DNA from: Congeria kusceri | Taxonomy: Eukaryota > Mollusca > Bivalvia > Myida > Dreissenidae | Length of the DNA: 64,000 nt | Assembly (NCBI GenBank): GCA_027627225.1 | Contig: CM051026.1 | Span: 1,189,501-1,253,500 of the forward strand | Reading direction: 5' to 3' | Shown here: positions 44,657 through 57,408 of the stretch, in pieces | Layout of the letters: each line of letters starts with the position of its first letter | How positions within the stretch are numbered: position 1 is the stretch's first letter | Notes under the pieces: model-generated | Told to the model about the DNA's origin: nothing | The model's database searches: none | Seen by the model: the letters and a program-made list of their open reading frames with translations, nothing else | Translations under genes and position numbers: made by a program

Positions 44657-46659
44657 AATAAACTTGTGCAAATTAAGACATTCGGGGAAATTGGCTTTTA
44701 AGTGAAATTCTTGATTGTTTAGTAAGCAACTTGTCATTCGTGGCTCAATGATGTCGCTGCACTTGCAGTTTACCGTCTTTTGTTAATGCACTGAACACCA
44801 GTCATCCAACAGAGAACACGGCTGTTAACACGCATTCAACCGTGTCGTTCAGTCGTTTCCCCGGATGTTATTATTACTAAATCAAACAATGCAGAACATT
44901 GCTAGTAGATAATTCTAACGTTTTTAGCCTTATCGGCTTATATTTTAAGGTAAATTCTTCCTAGATGCATTAGATCTAATGATAGCAAATAAAAAAAATC
45001 TTACCTGATTTGATTTATCAATAATCCAACATGCATCAAATTATGTTCGATTTGAACATAATCATAACACTCTATACTAGTTTTACACTCTTTCCAATTA
45101 TGTGATTTTCCTAGCTCCAAATACGGCATTTACCAGCACTGCCACATTCCATTTTCCATAAGGCATGATGTTGCTCGAAATACAACGTATTTAAACCAGG
45201 ACACATTTGTACATACCGTACAGAAGGCATTATACTCCATAATTTTCTTCCTTGGATTTATAATACTCTTATGCTTACACTTTTGTCGAAAACATTTTAT
45301 TTCATGATTTCTTACACATAGAATCGTGTGTTGTTTTTTCCAGATTGGAGATTCTTTCTGATCTACGTCAGAAGTTATTTTCCCAAAATTGTAACGATTC
45401 TAATACGTCACATAGCTAACCTATGATTACTGTAGTGGCGTAGCGCGAACAGTGTAGTATCGGACAGGACCAACACACTATGCCCCCCCCCCTCCCACAT
45501 CATTGATGGTGGGGGCATAAACATATACATATATAAACTGTATGATTTGAAGATATATATTTAAAATAATTTATTTAAGATTTAACTACATTTTGACACC
45601 TTAGAATGACAAGGGCGTATCTTACATGTTTTAAAGAAGCAGATTGGTCCTTTTAATTCTAAGGTGGCGATTTACATTTCATAAAATTCATCTTAAAATA
45701 ACACAACCCACACATTTTAAACGTGTTTCGTCACGTTGTTATGTTTTTTAAAATATGTTATATTCATGTTTAATGTTTGTCACGATGTTCAACCCAATCA
45801 GAAGTCTCAGAAGTTGATATTGTACGAATAAAAAATACACTTGCTTTCTGATTATTTGGTCGACAAATCCAACAGTATCTTCCACTATTCTAAAAAATTT
45901 CTAAATTTTATTTAGATCCTGATCGATATATAAATCAATCCAAATACATCGCTTTCATTTTAAACATAACTGTCTAGCTCTGCTCAAAATGTAGGTTATA
46001 ATTTTTATTTTTTTTATTCTAAAGTTAGTATTTTTAGCCCGCATTCTTGTTCGTATATCAGACTTCACAAAATCTCTAAATCACCTGTCACCATAATTAC
46101 TATCATTCGTAAAGACGACATGTTATTTACGAGATAAATACGTACACTGTTAAATAATTAATTGAATGGTGTAGGCTATACAGCTAATTGTAAAGTCATA
46201 AGTCAAAAGTTAATCTAGCATACTGGTAATATATATAACTTAGGTGTGTTATACATTTTGTAAGAGGCCTTTGTCTGGCTGTCTGACAGGGTTCACGTTG
46301 TTTGATTTAATCGTGTCCATGACCGCATTCACAATGAATCGTGCAGTAAACGGACGGAAAAGGAACAAGCGACATGCTAGTTTTCTGCCTCCGAAAGTAT
46401 AATTATATTTCAATAATGCTATTCTTATTTATTCTTGATATATTGATTTTTATATTTACGCCGCCGTAAACAATTCGACACAAACATCAAGAAAACCAAA
46501 CAATTAACTTGGAAGGATGGTCAAAGTTCTCGATATGTGGCAAATGATGTTTAAAATCGGCTACGGAGCAACGAATAACAAACTTATGTTGTCAGATCAT
46601 GTTTGAATGGAAATAATTTTCGATTGTATCGTTTTCAGGAGAATATCCACCTCATTTGC
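44657..46659. other. Intergenic with small palindromes
   Basis: ATTATGTTC-GATTT-GAACATAAT is a perfect palindrome at 45040-45062. At 45480-45525 a C run leads to ATCATTGATGGTGGGGGCAT, the inverse of the start of the element at 20776, so it is a stranded terminus in reverse orientation. No gene seen. Confidence 0.45.
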
Positions 46660-46765
46660 TTTGATAAGCGTTTTTAAACCATTCGGGGTAATGCCCACGT
46701 GGTATAATCCTTACGCATTTTAACTCTAAATCATTGTTTGTTTACTTGATCTAAATGGTTTAAAA
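46660..46765. repeat. Dispersed fold-back repeat, copy 3 fragment
   Basis: TTAAACCATTCGGGGTAATG, CTTACGCATTTTAACTC and TAAATCATTGTTTGTTTA match 49350-49460 closely in order. Confidence 0.6.
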
Positions 46766-47557
46766 AAAGACCGCGCCTAGATTTCACCGCGCCACTAGGC
46801 GCCCTCCCCCCCCCTAAAACTTCACCACCATATATGGGCATATATAAAATGGTCAAAACTATAAAAATATAATAACAAAATTGTTTTTCGCTTTCTTCGC
46901 TGGATGAGTTTTGTAAAAGACACATATTATCTCAGTAAAACATAGCCCCGCCGCCTACGATTGTAGCTGCGCCAAAGTTCAGCGAAAACGAAAAACTTTA
47001 GACAGTGGGTATATATACCTTTATTTAAGGATTCAATTGTTTGCGTTTATAAATGAGTGTATTTGATAAAGATGTCAGATGCATTACAACGTTGGCACAG
47101 GTATATAGTTTAGTTCCCAACATTCTAAATCGACAAACTATTTGTTAAATAATCGATTATCAATCGCACCATATTTCATATTGTTTTCTGCATGCATAAG
47201 AAAGATATAACGTTATAAATACAGTGTGTAGCACATTTGCAGACATTTTATGAGCATGAGTGTGTACGTGTAAGTTACATAAAACATTCATTTCAAAAAG
47301 AGACACTTTGGTAAATGATTAATACAAATAATGTTCGATGTGTGTGCGTTTGAATGTAATCAGCTACTATGTTGAAAGATATTCAAAATATATATAACAT
47401 TGAATATGAAATACATATTTAGTGGTCAGGCACATCAAACAAGGGCACTTTACCACCAAAATAGGTGCATGACATACTGATAAACCATAAATAGATGAAC
47501 CAGCATGTCTTTCGAACATAATATGCCAAAACAATTGATTTGACGATGGCGATGATT

Positions 47558-47589
<32 letters not shown>

Positions 47590-48799
47590 ATGCAAAGATT
47601 TATTATATATGTTTGATACGGATCTGTAGCTGATATTTGCAGACCCATAGACATCATGGGGTTATAACTGCACGATCAAACGTTTACGCCTCCCTAACCC
47701 GAAATGCTGTGCTGGATCCGCTCCTGGGCTTAGATAGTAGTGTAAATATATAAACATTTACTGTACCAATGAGTTGTCATTTCGTTTATGTGTTTTACCT
47801 TTTTGGGGAAAAATACTAATCAGAACATGGTCAAGTTTCAATGCTCAATAATGCTCTATATCTATCCAATGTTGACTCAGACGCTTACTGATGCTAAGCA
47901 CGTGGTGCAAGTGATAAACATACAGAAAGCGTTGTCTCGTCCCGCATAAAAAAAAATCAGAGCAATGTATTTTACTGTATTTTCTAGCATGCCGTAAATA
48001 TCATTGTGGTATATTAAATAGTTACACAGCTACATTAGTAGAACATATTTCACTAAACTTGAACTCCTATTGCCGGGCGCCGATGTTGTCGACGTCAACG
48101 TCCTCTTTCCAATCCACAGAACATCGCGCTATAATTGTCAGTGTAATCGCCACTAATTTCTACAGATTTCCTGTGCCTAGTCACCCACATTTTGAACGTA
48201 TCCCTGAACCAATCAGCATAAAAGGTCTTTATGACGTCCAATGGTTACATCTCTGGTTGCACATCCAAATTCCGACATACCCGGTACTGTGAAACGCTGC
48301 CCACCTAGACCGGCCTTCAGCTCAGGGACAAGTCAAAGTCCACTAGGGAAGGGGGCCGTTCTAAGTCTGAAGAGTATGGGGGTGGTCTATAATTTCGAAT
48401 CCCTAAATAACTTATAGACGTGAGTAGCCAGTGTGGGTAATGAAAGGGGCGTTGTCTTGGTTCAGTATCATCGCACCTAGCCGGATTGAGTCCCGGGCGC
48501 TTCTGTCACAGTGCAGCCACAAGGTCCCGTCTGTGCACCTGCAAGTTTAGCATTATCATGTCTAAAACACACAAAGGAACTAATTTAACATTCTTTATCC
48601 TAGTTAGACAGTTTTGTTAACTATATTTCATATCTTTTAAACTGTACGTGAAACCAATACCTGCGATTAACAGTCTGCGTTCAATGTGCATCAGTATCTT
48701 ACTTTGTATTCCAATGTCAACCAACTTCTTTCCATGAAATAAGTAAACATTTCCGCAAGCTTCTTAGATGAATGTGATTTGGGGTATTATTAAATGTTT
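46766..48799. other. Intergenic with (GAT)n tract
   Basis: (GAT)n occupies about 47551-47589. A 77-codon frame at 48059-48292 in a GC-richer patch has no recognised domain. Around 48480-48500 a B-box-like GATTGAGTCCCGGGC occurs without an A-box. No supported gene. Confidence 0.4.
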
Positions 48800-48814
48800 T
48801 CCAACATACGATTT

Positions 48815-49320
48815 CTTACGCACGATTCAGACTTTAATTCGTGGTCGTAATGGTGTACCCATGTCTCATCGAGGTCGCCTTCCCTGTCATAGCCTCGCAA
48901 GAATGCTGCCGTAAAGGTAACACGTCATTCTTTTGCCTCATCATCAATCTCTGTAGATCTACCCAGCGCGCACTCACTTTGGACATTCCAAGAGCCTTAG
49001 TTGTATAGTGGATCAGGACATATTCCGAGGTGGTCTGCGACAGCTCCAACTGTAGACGCCATTCATTTTTTGACCATCCCTGACCGTGTCCCGAATAGAC
49101 GTCTTCATGAACGCCGGTCGACCCATAAGAAAATAATCTTTTTGACTACGCAAAACATAGACGTGACGATTCAGCGGTCTAGGTTGCGCTTTAAATACTA
49201 AAACTTTCGGGAAATGAACGTGGTGACGCTGAGCTAATACACGATGCCAGCTTTTAACATCAGACAAATGAATGATGCAGAACTGTAAAATATAGTTTAC
49301 ATCGTAATTGCAGGTCATGT
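48815..49320 (-). pseudogene. Broken mariner-family transposase
   Basis: Three mariner landmarks occur in the right order on the minus strand but in different frames. They are GRPAF with a preceding VF block (about 49200-49110), TTKALGMSKVSARWVDLQ (about 49005-48950), and the first catalytic segment DETWVHHYDHELKSES (48870-48823). At least two frameshifts separate them. The second and third catalytic aspartates were not found downstream, so the gene is both frameshifted and truncated. In mariner transposases the LGM-KVSARWV helix lies just before the catalytic core. Terminal inverted repeats were not located. Confidence 0.8.
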
Positions 49321-49349
49321 TAGAATCGAACTAATTCTGTCGTTCTGTT

Positions 49350-49460
49350 GCGGTATATTAAACCACTCTGGCTAATGCCCTTATTGTTTAATTCCTACGC
49401 AACAGAACTCTAAATCGTTGTTTATTAGCCGATAAACAACTCTAAATCAAATATTATTTC
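49350..49460. repeat. Dispersed fold-back repeat, copy 4
   Basis: TTAAACCACTCTGGCTAATG, CCTACGCAACAGAACTCTAA and the hairpin GTTGTTTATTAGCCGATAAACAAC (about 49423-49446). Same family as 26060-26330. Confidence 0.7.
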
Positions 49461-49461
49461 A

Positions 49462-49827
49462 TCAGCTACTGCTTTTCGCATCCTTCTTTGCAATTTTTTG
49501 TCTTAAACTTTTCTGCAAGTAAACTTGTACTAATTTGTTTGCTCCATATTGGTTCATTGTTATCACATATGTTACAAATGCAGATTTTCTCCCCTGTACA
49601 AGTTTTTTATATGATGTCTCCTTGGTCAGTTCAAAGGAGGCAAAAGTTGATATCATGTTCACACTTCTAACACTAAAATGGTACTTATCACATAATGTTT
49701 GGCAACTGACATGGTTCATTGTAGGGATGGGCCATGTTTGCATCGAATCTGTAAGTTTTTGGAGCAGTATGTTGTGAAAATGAACATCTCTGATCTGGAA
49801 TAGATTGATCCGATTGAAGCAGCACAA
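49462..49827 (-). other. Unrecognised 121-codon open frame
   Basis: An uninterrupted frame rich in K, S and T, with no domain I recognise. Its N-terminal part overlaps the dispersed repeat arm that starts near 49780, which argues against a conserved gene. No donor or acceptor is obvious. Probably spurious, recorded because it is long for this AT-rich DNA. Confidence 0.15.
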
Positions 49828-50640
49828 CCCACAAATACCAGTCTGAGTTTGATAGAGACCATTCTTTTGCAGAAATTAAAAATGAACACTGTTAATACTC
49901 TTATGCATCATCTGCAGTAGAATTCAGTTTCAGAAACCAATTGTGTCACACTTATAGAGTATTTTCCATAATATATGATTATAAAATTAAATAGCTCAAA
50001 GTTACTGTAACTAGGTTGTAGATTTTTTTGTTTCTGCAAAAAGTGAGTGCACATGATCAAATATTGATGTAGAGCACAACATATTCTAATGCAGTATTGT
50101 GACCAACAAAGTTAGGGTGCAGTATTTCCACTATTTGTGATACACGGGTCCATATAGTGACCAAAATACATTGGGCACTTTTTGTACCTTTTTAGCATAA
50201 GTCAAGCATGCATTTGATTAGTTACGAAATTTAGAAAAAAACTTAAGTGGGCTCTAATCCTAAATTATTCTCGCTATATTCTGCATTAAACCGTTCAAAT
50301 TTAAATTTTGTTCCTTTATCGATGTCTCCCACAGCTTCACACATTGGCATAGACATTTTAAATATAATTTAAAAACGCTTTCGATTTTATTTACAAATAA
50401 CAATTGTACAAAATGTAAAAACAAATGTTATAATTAGTTCTTAAATTATTTTTTAACTCAACATAGTGTCAATTAATAACTTTAAGACTAAACAAGATAT
50501 TGGTTGTATGTTTTGATTGACAAGGAAGAATTGTTCCTGGGAAGAACTAGTTCTTGGTGTATCTGAGAAAGTCCATTTGCTGGGTAGAACCAATTCTTGG
50601 TGTATGTGAGAAAGTGTATACCCTACCAAGGGAATGAATT
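49780..50640. mobile_element. Second copy of the fold-back element plus satellite units
   Basis: 49780-49950 matches the left arm at 42235-42385 (GGAATAGATTGATCCGATTG, GAATTCAGTTTCAGAAACC). 50486-50535 matches the loop at 42655-42700 (TTTTGATTGACAAGGAAGAA). Then about two units of the satellite motif follow (TTCCTGGGAAGAACTAGTTC, GCTGGGTAGAACCAATTC). The right arm is absent here. Confidence 0.65.
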
Positions 50641-51039
50641 TTCTCGCAGACTCAAGTTTCTGTTTGGATTTTTCGTCGTTTTTGGCAGTATTTCAGCAAT
50701 ATCATGACGGTCAGTTAACCTACTCACACTTTTCATGGGCAAGCTTAGCCAATCCATGCCATTTACCAGCACTAAGTGCACATACTTAAGCCAGGAACCC
50801 ACAACTGCCCTTCTTGGATCAGAGGTAGGGGGAGAACGGCCGTAGAAATAATTTCATGACCGTTTCCCACACAAGCCTCTGTCGACAGTGTTGCCTCGGG
50901 TTGACAATACGCACTGTCACCCTCAAGGAGGTCAATATTTATATAAAACCTGTCGAACAAAACACTCAAATATCATATAAATTAACAAATACGAGTGTCA
51001 ACTTTTGCATCATATGCTATTGTAACCTAAAACAAACTG
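50641..51039. other. Intergenic, no gene seen
   Basis: Slightly GC-richer around 50780-50930. Short frames only. Confidence 0.35.
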
Positions 51040-51258
51040 TCGAGACAATGTATATACATGTGTGGAATTTCTGGCTTTACAGCCGAAAACTAGTTCGCAA
51101 TTAAAAAGTGGCCAATTATACAACAAGGGTTTTACAACAATGGTTCTTATTAAATATTCTTCCATTTTAAATCCAAGTATATGGTAATTTACTGTTATCG
51201 GGTTGTTTTAATGTATGTTACTATGTCCGTTGTAAGAGCGTACATACACTCTTTAAAT
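51040..51258 (+). repeat. Dispersed repeat, copy 2
   Basis: Same-orientation partner of 8310-8520. It shares CAACAATGGTTCTTATTAA, AGTATATGGTAATTT, TCGGGTTGTTTTAATGTATG and GCGTACATACACTCTT. Confidence 0.65.
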
Positions 51259-52410
51259 CATCATTTTCTTGTGATAACATTTGACTAGTGACCACCCTTA
51301 TACTGAATTGAACTTATGTCAATAAAGACTGGTTAAAGCATAGCAGTATGCACACACATCTTTACATAAATATGGGCATACTTTCATTGAAAAAACGAAA
51401 CGAAGTTTATGTCTTAAATTTGATTAGTTAATTATGACGATGTCTGCTGGTAAATATCCATTAACTCGTTTATACTAGTTTTATAGTGCAGTAAAAAACT
51501 AAATCCGCTCGGTATTGAACTCGTTATGACTGATTGTTTCTAGGTCAATAATTCTTGTGACAAAACTGTGTTGGACGAGATTTTTCTTTGCAGTCTTGAA
51601 ACCGGTCTGTCTTAAGACCAATCTGACCATGGAGCTATTATCATATGACCAAGCTGTAATGGCACCGAATCGTCTTGTGTCTGATCTGTTTGAGAGTGAT
51701 TGTCTTTTGATCGATGTGTTTTGGGACTAAATGTTCATATGGCTGCTTGGACCCTTAGTGCAATACATATATCTGAGCCCATTAAATTTAACTATCTTAA
51801 TTTTGATAGTTTCATCATGCATAACGAAACCACAATAATGAAAACATTCAGCTGTGAAACGAGTCATTACAGATAGCGTATATGAGTGTTGTTCAATATT
51901 GTTTTCAGGACCGTGTGTTCAACGTCACATAACAGTATATTTTTAGCAGAATAGGATTATTTGCGAAAAAAAGTGTATTTACCGGCTCTCACATTGTCGC
52001 ATGACATAACTAACGTCGTTGGCACTAAGTGTCACGCTATTATTTAAGTGTGTTATTTTTATTTTGAAGTATGTCCAGAAATGCTGACCACCCCGGGTTT
52101 TAGCGACTTCAGTTAACCTCACCATGAAATGTAGATGTTATGGTACATTTCGCATATTCCAATCAAGGTCACTACATAAGGCGCAAAAAAGTTGTTGGTT
52201 TCCGTTTAACCAGCCCTCTCCCCCCTATTTCTTCCGCTGTCTCTAAAAGTATTTTTGCCCATCGATCATTAACTTGAACTGGCTTTCAGTGCAAAGAGCA
52301 GTTTTCCCTAATATGCGGTTATTCGGCAATTAGGAAACATGGTAGAGAGACGCTCTTGGTCAAGGCATACCGTAAGGTACAATTTAATTGATTGGAGGCG
52401 TTTAAACATC
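51259..52410. other. Intergenic, no gene seen
   Basis: AT-rich with no recognised element. Confidence 0.35.
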
Positions 52411-52865
52411 TTACATGCAGTCCAATATACCTACATTTAGTGACGAATATGCCACGAAGAAACAAAAGTTTAACAAAAAAGCTACCCCCCCCCTCCCCTC
52501 CCAGCTAGATTTTCTTGGAGACGTAAGCGAAAAGCAACGATTATTTGTTTTTGGTCTAACAGACATTTCCAAGACTAGCGTCGGCAATCTACCCAAATTC
52601 TCATACCGTGAGTTTTCGATTTCCCTGCGAACAGCATTCTTTCCACTGACGTCGTCCATGACGTTCCGAAACCGGACTTCTTTATGTTCATCATCATCAT
52701 GCATGTTGGTTCGTCCTTCCGAAAAGTGTACGCTTTATTGGAAACACCTAAAGGCAGTGTCTCTCCTTTTGTCGGTTTTTCAGTTGGGACGCAGATTTTG
52801 ATGTCTAATCGGATTTGTTCTTTCGTTGACGTTATACATGTACATAATAAATATGTCCTAGTCAA
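52411..52865. other. Overlapping unrecognised open frames on both strands
   Basis: The plus strand has 128 codons (52415-52801). The minus strand has 97 codons (52411-52704) and 96 codons (52575-52865) in two frames. Composition is more balanced than the neighbours. The minus frames would join near 52690-52710 if there were a frameshift, which hints at a broken coding sequence. No domain is recognised, so its function and even its strand are undecided. Confidence 0.2.
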
Positions 52866-53354
52866 ACACTAAAAATACACCATTGGTACTACACATAATG
52901 ACGTTATGTGATAATTTGACAAACTTTTGTAATTGTATACCATCTATTAATGGATTTCATAAATTAGGAAAAAATAAAATCGTCACGCAGTTTGGCGCTC
53001 AGAACTAACACAATTCGTCATTACAGAAAACTAAATGCTATATTTGTATAAATACATATATAATGAATGAGCTTATATTCGCCATGACACAAAAATCACC
53101 ATTTATACTTAATATGAAAGAAATAGGAGTTTTGTTTACGAACCCACTGAACAACACTCGTATACTACATTGTTATTGCTCTGGTAAATATATGAATCAT
53201 ACGGCTTTGATCAAGATATTGTATTAAAAGTTGCTCCAATTCTGGGTGAGTTTGCACACATTTCAAAATATTTTCCTTAGGTATTTGGCTTTTTATAAGA
53301 AGGAGAGATGTACAGACACGATTATATTAAAAATGATGACGATTTCAGCGACAA
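52866..53354. other. Intergenic, no gene seen
   Basis: AT-rich with no recognised element. Confidence 0.35.
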
Positions 53355-53535
53355 AGACGGCGACGACGATGATGATGATGACGATGACGATGATGCTGGT
53401 AATGATGAATTATGATGGTGATGATGACGACGATGATGATAGTGATAATAACGACGACGATGATGGTTATAATGACGACTATGATGAATTATCCTCATCA
53501 TGAAGATGACGACGAAGATGATGATAAGGATGACG
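53355..53535. repeat. Interrupted (GAT/GAC)n tract
   Basis: Mixed GAT, GAC and GGT triplets over about 180 bp. It creates Asp-rich frames on the plus strand and His-rich frames on the minus strand, both spurious. Confidence 0.9.
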
Positions 53536-53687
53536 ACCACGGTGGTGGTTAGATGTTGAAGAACCCATGAGTCGTTTGACTGTTTTACGTTCAGACAAGA
53601 TGAACAACAAAGAATAACAAAATTTGAATTATTGTGCTGCATTTTGCTAACCATTGGTTCCTGAAGATGATGCGAAAAAGCGTCTCG

Positions 53688-54215
53688 TGGTTGTGACTTG
53701 TGGCTGTGACGCATTATTCTAATGCCGGGTTGTGACGCATTTTAGTGACGCGTGGGTGTTACACGTGGCTGTGACGCATTGTAGTGACGTGTGGTTGTGA
53801 CACGTGGCTGTGACGCATTTTAGTGACGAGTGGTTATTACATGTGACTGTGACGCATAATAGTGACGAGTGGTTGTTACACCTGATTGTGACGCATTATT
53901 TTCATGGGTGGTTGTGACACGTAGCTGTGACGCCTTGGAGTGACGTATCATTGTGACAAGCGGCTGTGGCGCATTATTGTGCCGACTGGTTGTGACACAT
54001 GGATGTGACGCATTGTTGTGACACGAGGCTGTGACGCATTATCACGTCGTTGTAACATGTGGCTATGACATATTATTGAGACACGCAGCTGGGGCGCATA
54101 ATTTTGACGCATGGTTGTGACGCGTCGCTATGACGCTTTATTGTGACTGGTGCAGTGACGCATTGTTATGATGAGTAGCTGTGATGCATTGTTGTGACAT
54201 GTCCTTATGACCCGT
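53688..54215. repeat. Minisatellite: 13-bp monomers in a 39-bp trimer
   Basis: The trimer reads GGCTGTGACGCAT, TGTAGTGACGTGT, GGTTGTGACACGT, each 13 bp with a shared TGTGAC/AGTGAC core. It is clearest at 53750-53900 and decays to both sides. About thirteen trimer lengths fit the span. TGACG or TGACR recurs in nearly every monomer. Confidence 0.85.
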
Positions 54216-57104
54216 TGTCTTTTTTCCTGTTTCATTTCCATAGATCAAATTTTTTATGCATTGTACTAATATGGAAATCATATCCACATATATGAGAACA
54301 CAAAAAAACATACAATCATGAGACAGCGCGTTTAAAGTTGATAATTAGGGATTACACGCTGTATTGTTAATCTCTGTATGAGAAAGCACAAGGTTTTACT
54401 GGTGATCAATCGTTAAAGTAACGGTACACTAGTTTCAAAGTGTGCTAAATGGTTGGGTACATTTATAAATATATAGAACTGATTATTGCGATTTTGCCTA
54501 TGTGTATCATAGTTTTTAGTGAGTGTGACCGAGTAAAATGAGGACATTTTGTACAGACAGTGCTGGCATTTTTAACACATTGTGGAATTGTACTTTCATA
54601 AACTCGTGCAGAACATGTTCAAATATGTGTATACAGTGTGATACGTAAACATTGTAAACCATGGGGAAAGCTTTGACGTGTTTTTGTGACTAATGGCTAA
54701 ACGGATATATTTTCTTTATTATTAACTTTAAGTATTTGTGCACGTGAAACTAAACTGCAAACAAGAACGTGGACTGTGCAACACGATGGCGCTGTTGTTG
54801 GAAAGTTGAAGTCAGCAACGGTAAGTTATGTTTTATTCTAAAATAAAAATCTAGCACAATATGCATGTTTATCAAAAGACCATGAAGATGTGTGTCGGTA
54901 TGATTTTTCCCCCCGTTTTCTGCCACTACTATGTTTTAGATCCTTTTATCAATGCAATCAGTAATTTTGTATTGACAATGTAAAATGAATTTAATGTTCA
55001 CAAACATTGCACGGCATATTAAGTATTAAGATTTGCTGACAAGTTGTATTTAATGTTAACGCTACTTAAATGTACACACCTACTCATAGTTATTGACAGT
55101 TGACTGGAAAAGTAGATATAGCGTATTTTAGGATAAAATTTGAATCAGCTTGGTAGTGGGAAACTGTTCTATTGTTATGAATTGCACATTCCCAATTCGA
55201 CAACATGTGTCTAATCACAACTGGAACGGTTTTGCGCATGTAATGGATGTAATTTCTGGATGGACGGACGGCTGTGCGAGGATGGTCCGTGTTTGCAGAA
55301 GGTCAGCTTCCGGTACATGCCAGTTGTTCTGCTGTTGCTTTGATAGAACCCGCCTTCTCGCAACTCATCCCCAACTTCCCGACTGGAAGTTATTGGAACG
55401 CGGCAGTTCTATATCATTTGGCATGTTCCCTTGTGCCACGGAGCAATGTGGTTTGCGAGAATCATACTGCTTCTTTTCTGTGTGATTGGTATAATGCGTC
55501 GTCGCAAAAATTCATTTTGGTAAGTGATGACACACTGCTTTGCCCTCTCTCCATTCCTAATAAAAAGTTCAGATTTATGAGGTAAATAAATAGTGCCCTA
55601 AACCATCACGTAACGATTTCCAAATTGTCCTTTCTCGTGCACACAACATCTTGCAATCTGTCCCCTTTACGATGGTACACGCGCCCACTCGTCACTTCCG
55701 GTTACGTTGAAATGGAATTCTCAGTGTAGACAAAGCTAGCCCAGTCTCCCTTTGAACGTCGAACATGTTGTCTGGTCTAGATCCACCGCAACGCATGTTG
55801 TCTCGACGTAAATGGTACTTGGAATTTCGGACGTCTAGATGCCCCAGTTTGAATGCACGTAATCATTTACGTACCGTTTTGTCGCTGACGGACTTTGATG
55901 CGTGCTGATTGTTATTCGCCGTTTTGCTGAGACGGGTGAAAATTGTGTGCATCTTGTTCAGGGATTGTAACTTTCCACCCAAAATCGTATGCGACGTTCC
56001 GTTACACTTCAATGTTCCCCCCAGTGGTGGAGCGGCGGGCATATACGGGACATTAGACTGAAAGCTATTCCGGACAGGCGGAAATTTGACATTCCGAGTG
56101 ATTCAGGGTCCCGGGGTAATATGCTTTTAGTCTGATTTTAGATCCCGCTAATATAGGCCCCCGGGCCATTTGATAGACATATAGCATCTCCCACTGAGTG
56201 GATTTAGACAAATATATGCTTGGCTCCAGGGTGGAGAATAAGACCCCTAAAAATAAAATGTGTCAACTTCCCCTGGGTCAGCCCGCTGCTCTCCCCCTGG
56301 GGAAAATATTGATTGGTGGATTATGCAAGGCTGCGCTTCGTAACACAGATGCACAGGTCCCAAATTCATAAATTTAATTGATTTTTTTGTCTATTTTTTC
56401 TCAGATGTATATGGGTGCTGATATTATTTGTTATAATACATTGTATGACATTGCACACTACATGTGTCTTATTTATACGGTAGAAAATGTTGACTTCATA
56501 TAATGTTGTATGATTTCGTCGCGTTATCATTGGTGAACTTATTGCACATGAAAGAGTAGCGACATGTGCTCAGATACGTGGTAAAGTATCGGGCTGTCCA
56601 AAGGAGAGGTGCTTGTTGCCCTGGTGGTTTGCTGTGTTAAATTACTCTTAGACATTGAAACGTGTTTCAAAAGACGTTCTTGATAATCAAGAGTCTGCAT
56701 TTTGAAGCATTTGAATATTCTTAGTCTGTGTTATTCTGGTTCTACACGTGCAATGAATTTGTCCGTAAGTGAATTCCTAACATGGCTAAATTGTATACTA
56801 TGTGACTTGACTATCTTGTAGATTCGTAAAAATAATAATACAGAAGCTTTATTATAAGAAATGCTCTTTTGGCATTTATTTAGTTACCAGTTTTACAAAA
56901 TATGTAGACGTAACTATTCTGCACGATTGTTGAAACCTTGTGTATAAAGGTATCTATAAACTTTGAAGTTGACGATTGAGAATCGAGTTGCCATGTAGTC
57001 GCATGTTGTATTCATCAAGGTAGATATCAGATGAATTGCTATATTGAATTAAAACGAAATAGATTAGTTTGACAACGCATCAGGGGGAGCTATATTGATA
57101 AGTC
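54216..57104. other. Intergenic, no supported gene
   Basis: Frames at 55150-55485 and 55274-55585 overlap in different phases and have no recognised domain. GC content rises between about 55170 and 56330. No splice-supported exon was found. Confidence 0.4.
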
Positions 57105-57215
57105 TCTGGTCATTATGTCGCATGAGCCAGTTAATTGACACTTGAGAGTTTCCTGGGTAGAACCAGTACTTGATGTATTGAGAAAGATCATTCGAGCGCT
57201 TTCTGAGTACTGTAT
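57105..57215 (+). mobile_element. SINE fragment without tRNA head
   Basis: GACACTTGAGAGTTTCCTGG, GTAGAACCAGTACTTGATGT and AGAAAGATC ... CTTTCTGAG parallel, in order, the body of the SINE at 23841-24036 read on the plus strand. The head is missing. Confidence 0.65.
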
Positions 57216-57408
57216 TTATTTCATTGGTATATATTGCATAATTCTCAAAGTCAGATTTTGTGTTATATCTTACAGCTCTTTTTTCGTTTTTCGCGTTAAG
57301 TTTATGTAAATTCTGGATGTGTGAGGATTTTCGTTTCTTGCCCTCAGTCAACTTCGGATTCTTGCAAGGGAGGGAACTCCATCGTTAGAAAGTTTCCCTG
57401 GCGATGTG

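Noticed and set aside
48440..48540. Another tRNA-derived SINE
   Set aside because: A B-box-like GATTGAGTCCCGGGC is present, but no A-box or cloverleaf arms could be found at the right distance.
53231..53714. Asp-rich (plus) and His-rich (minus) open frames
   Set aside because: Both are translations of an interrupted GAT/GAC tract with no unique coding sequence attached beyond short flanks.
55150..55585. Overlapping 111- and 103-codon frames
   Set aside because: They overlap in different phases, share no recognised motif and have no splice context.
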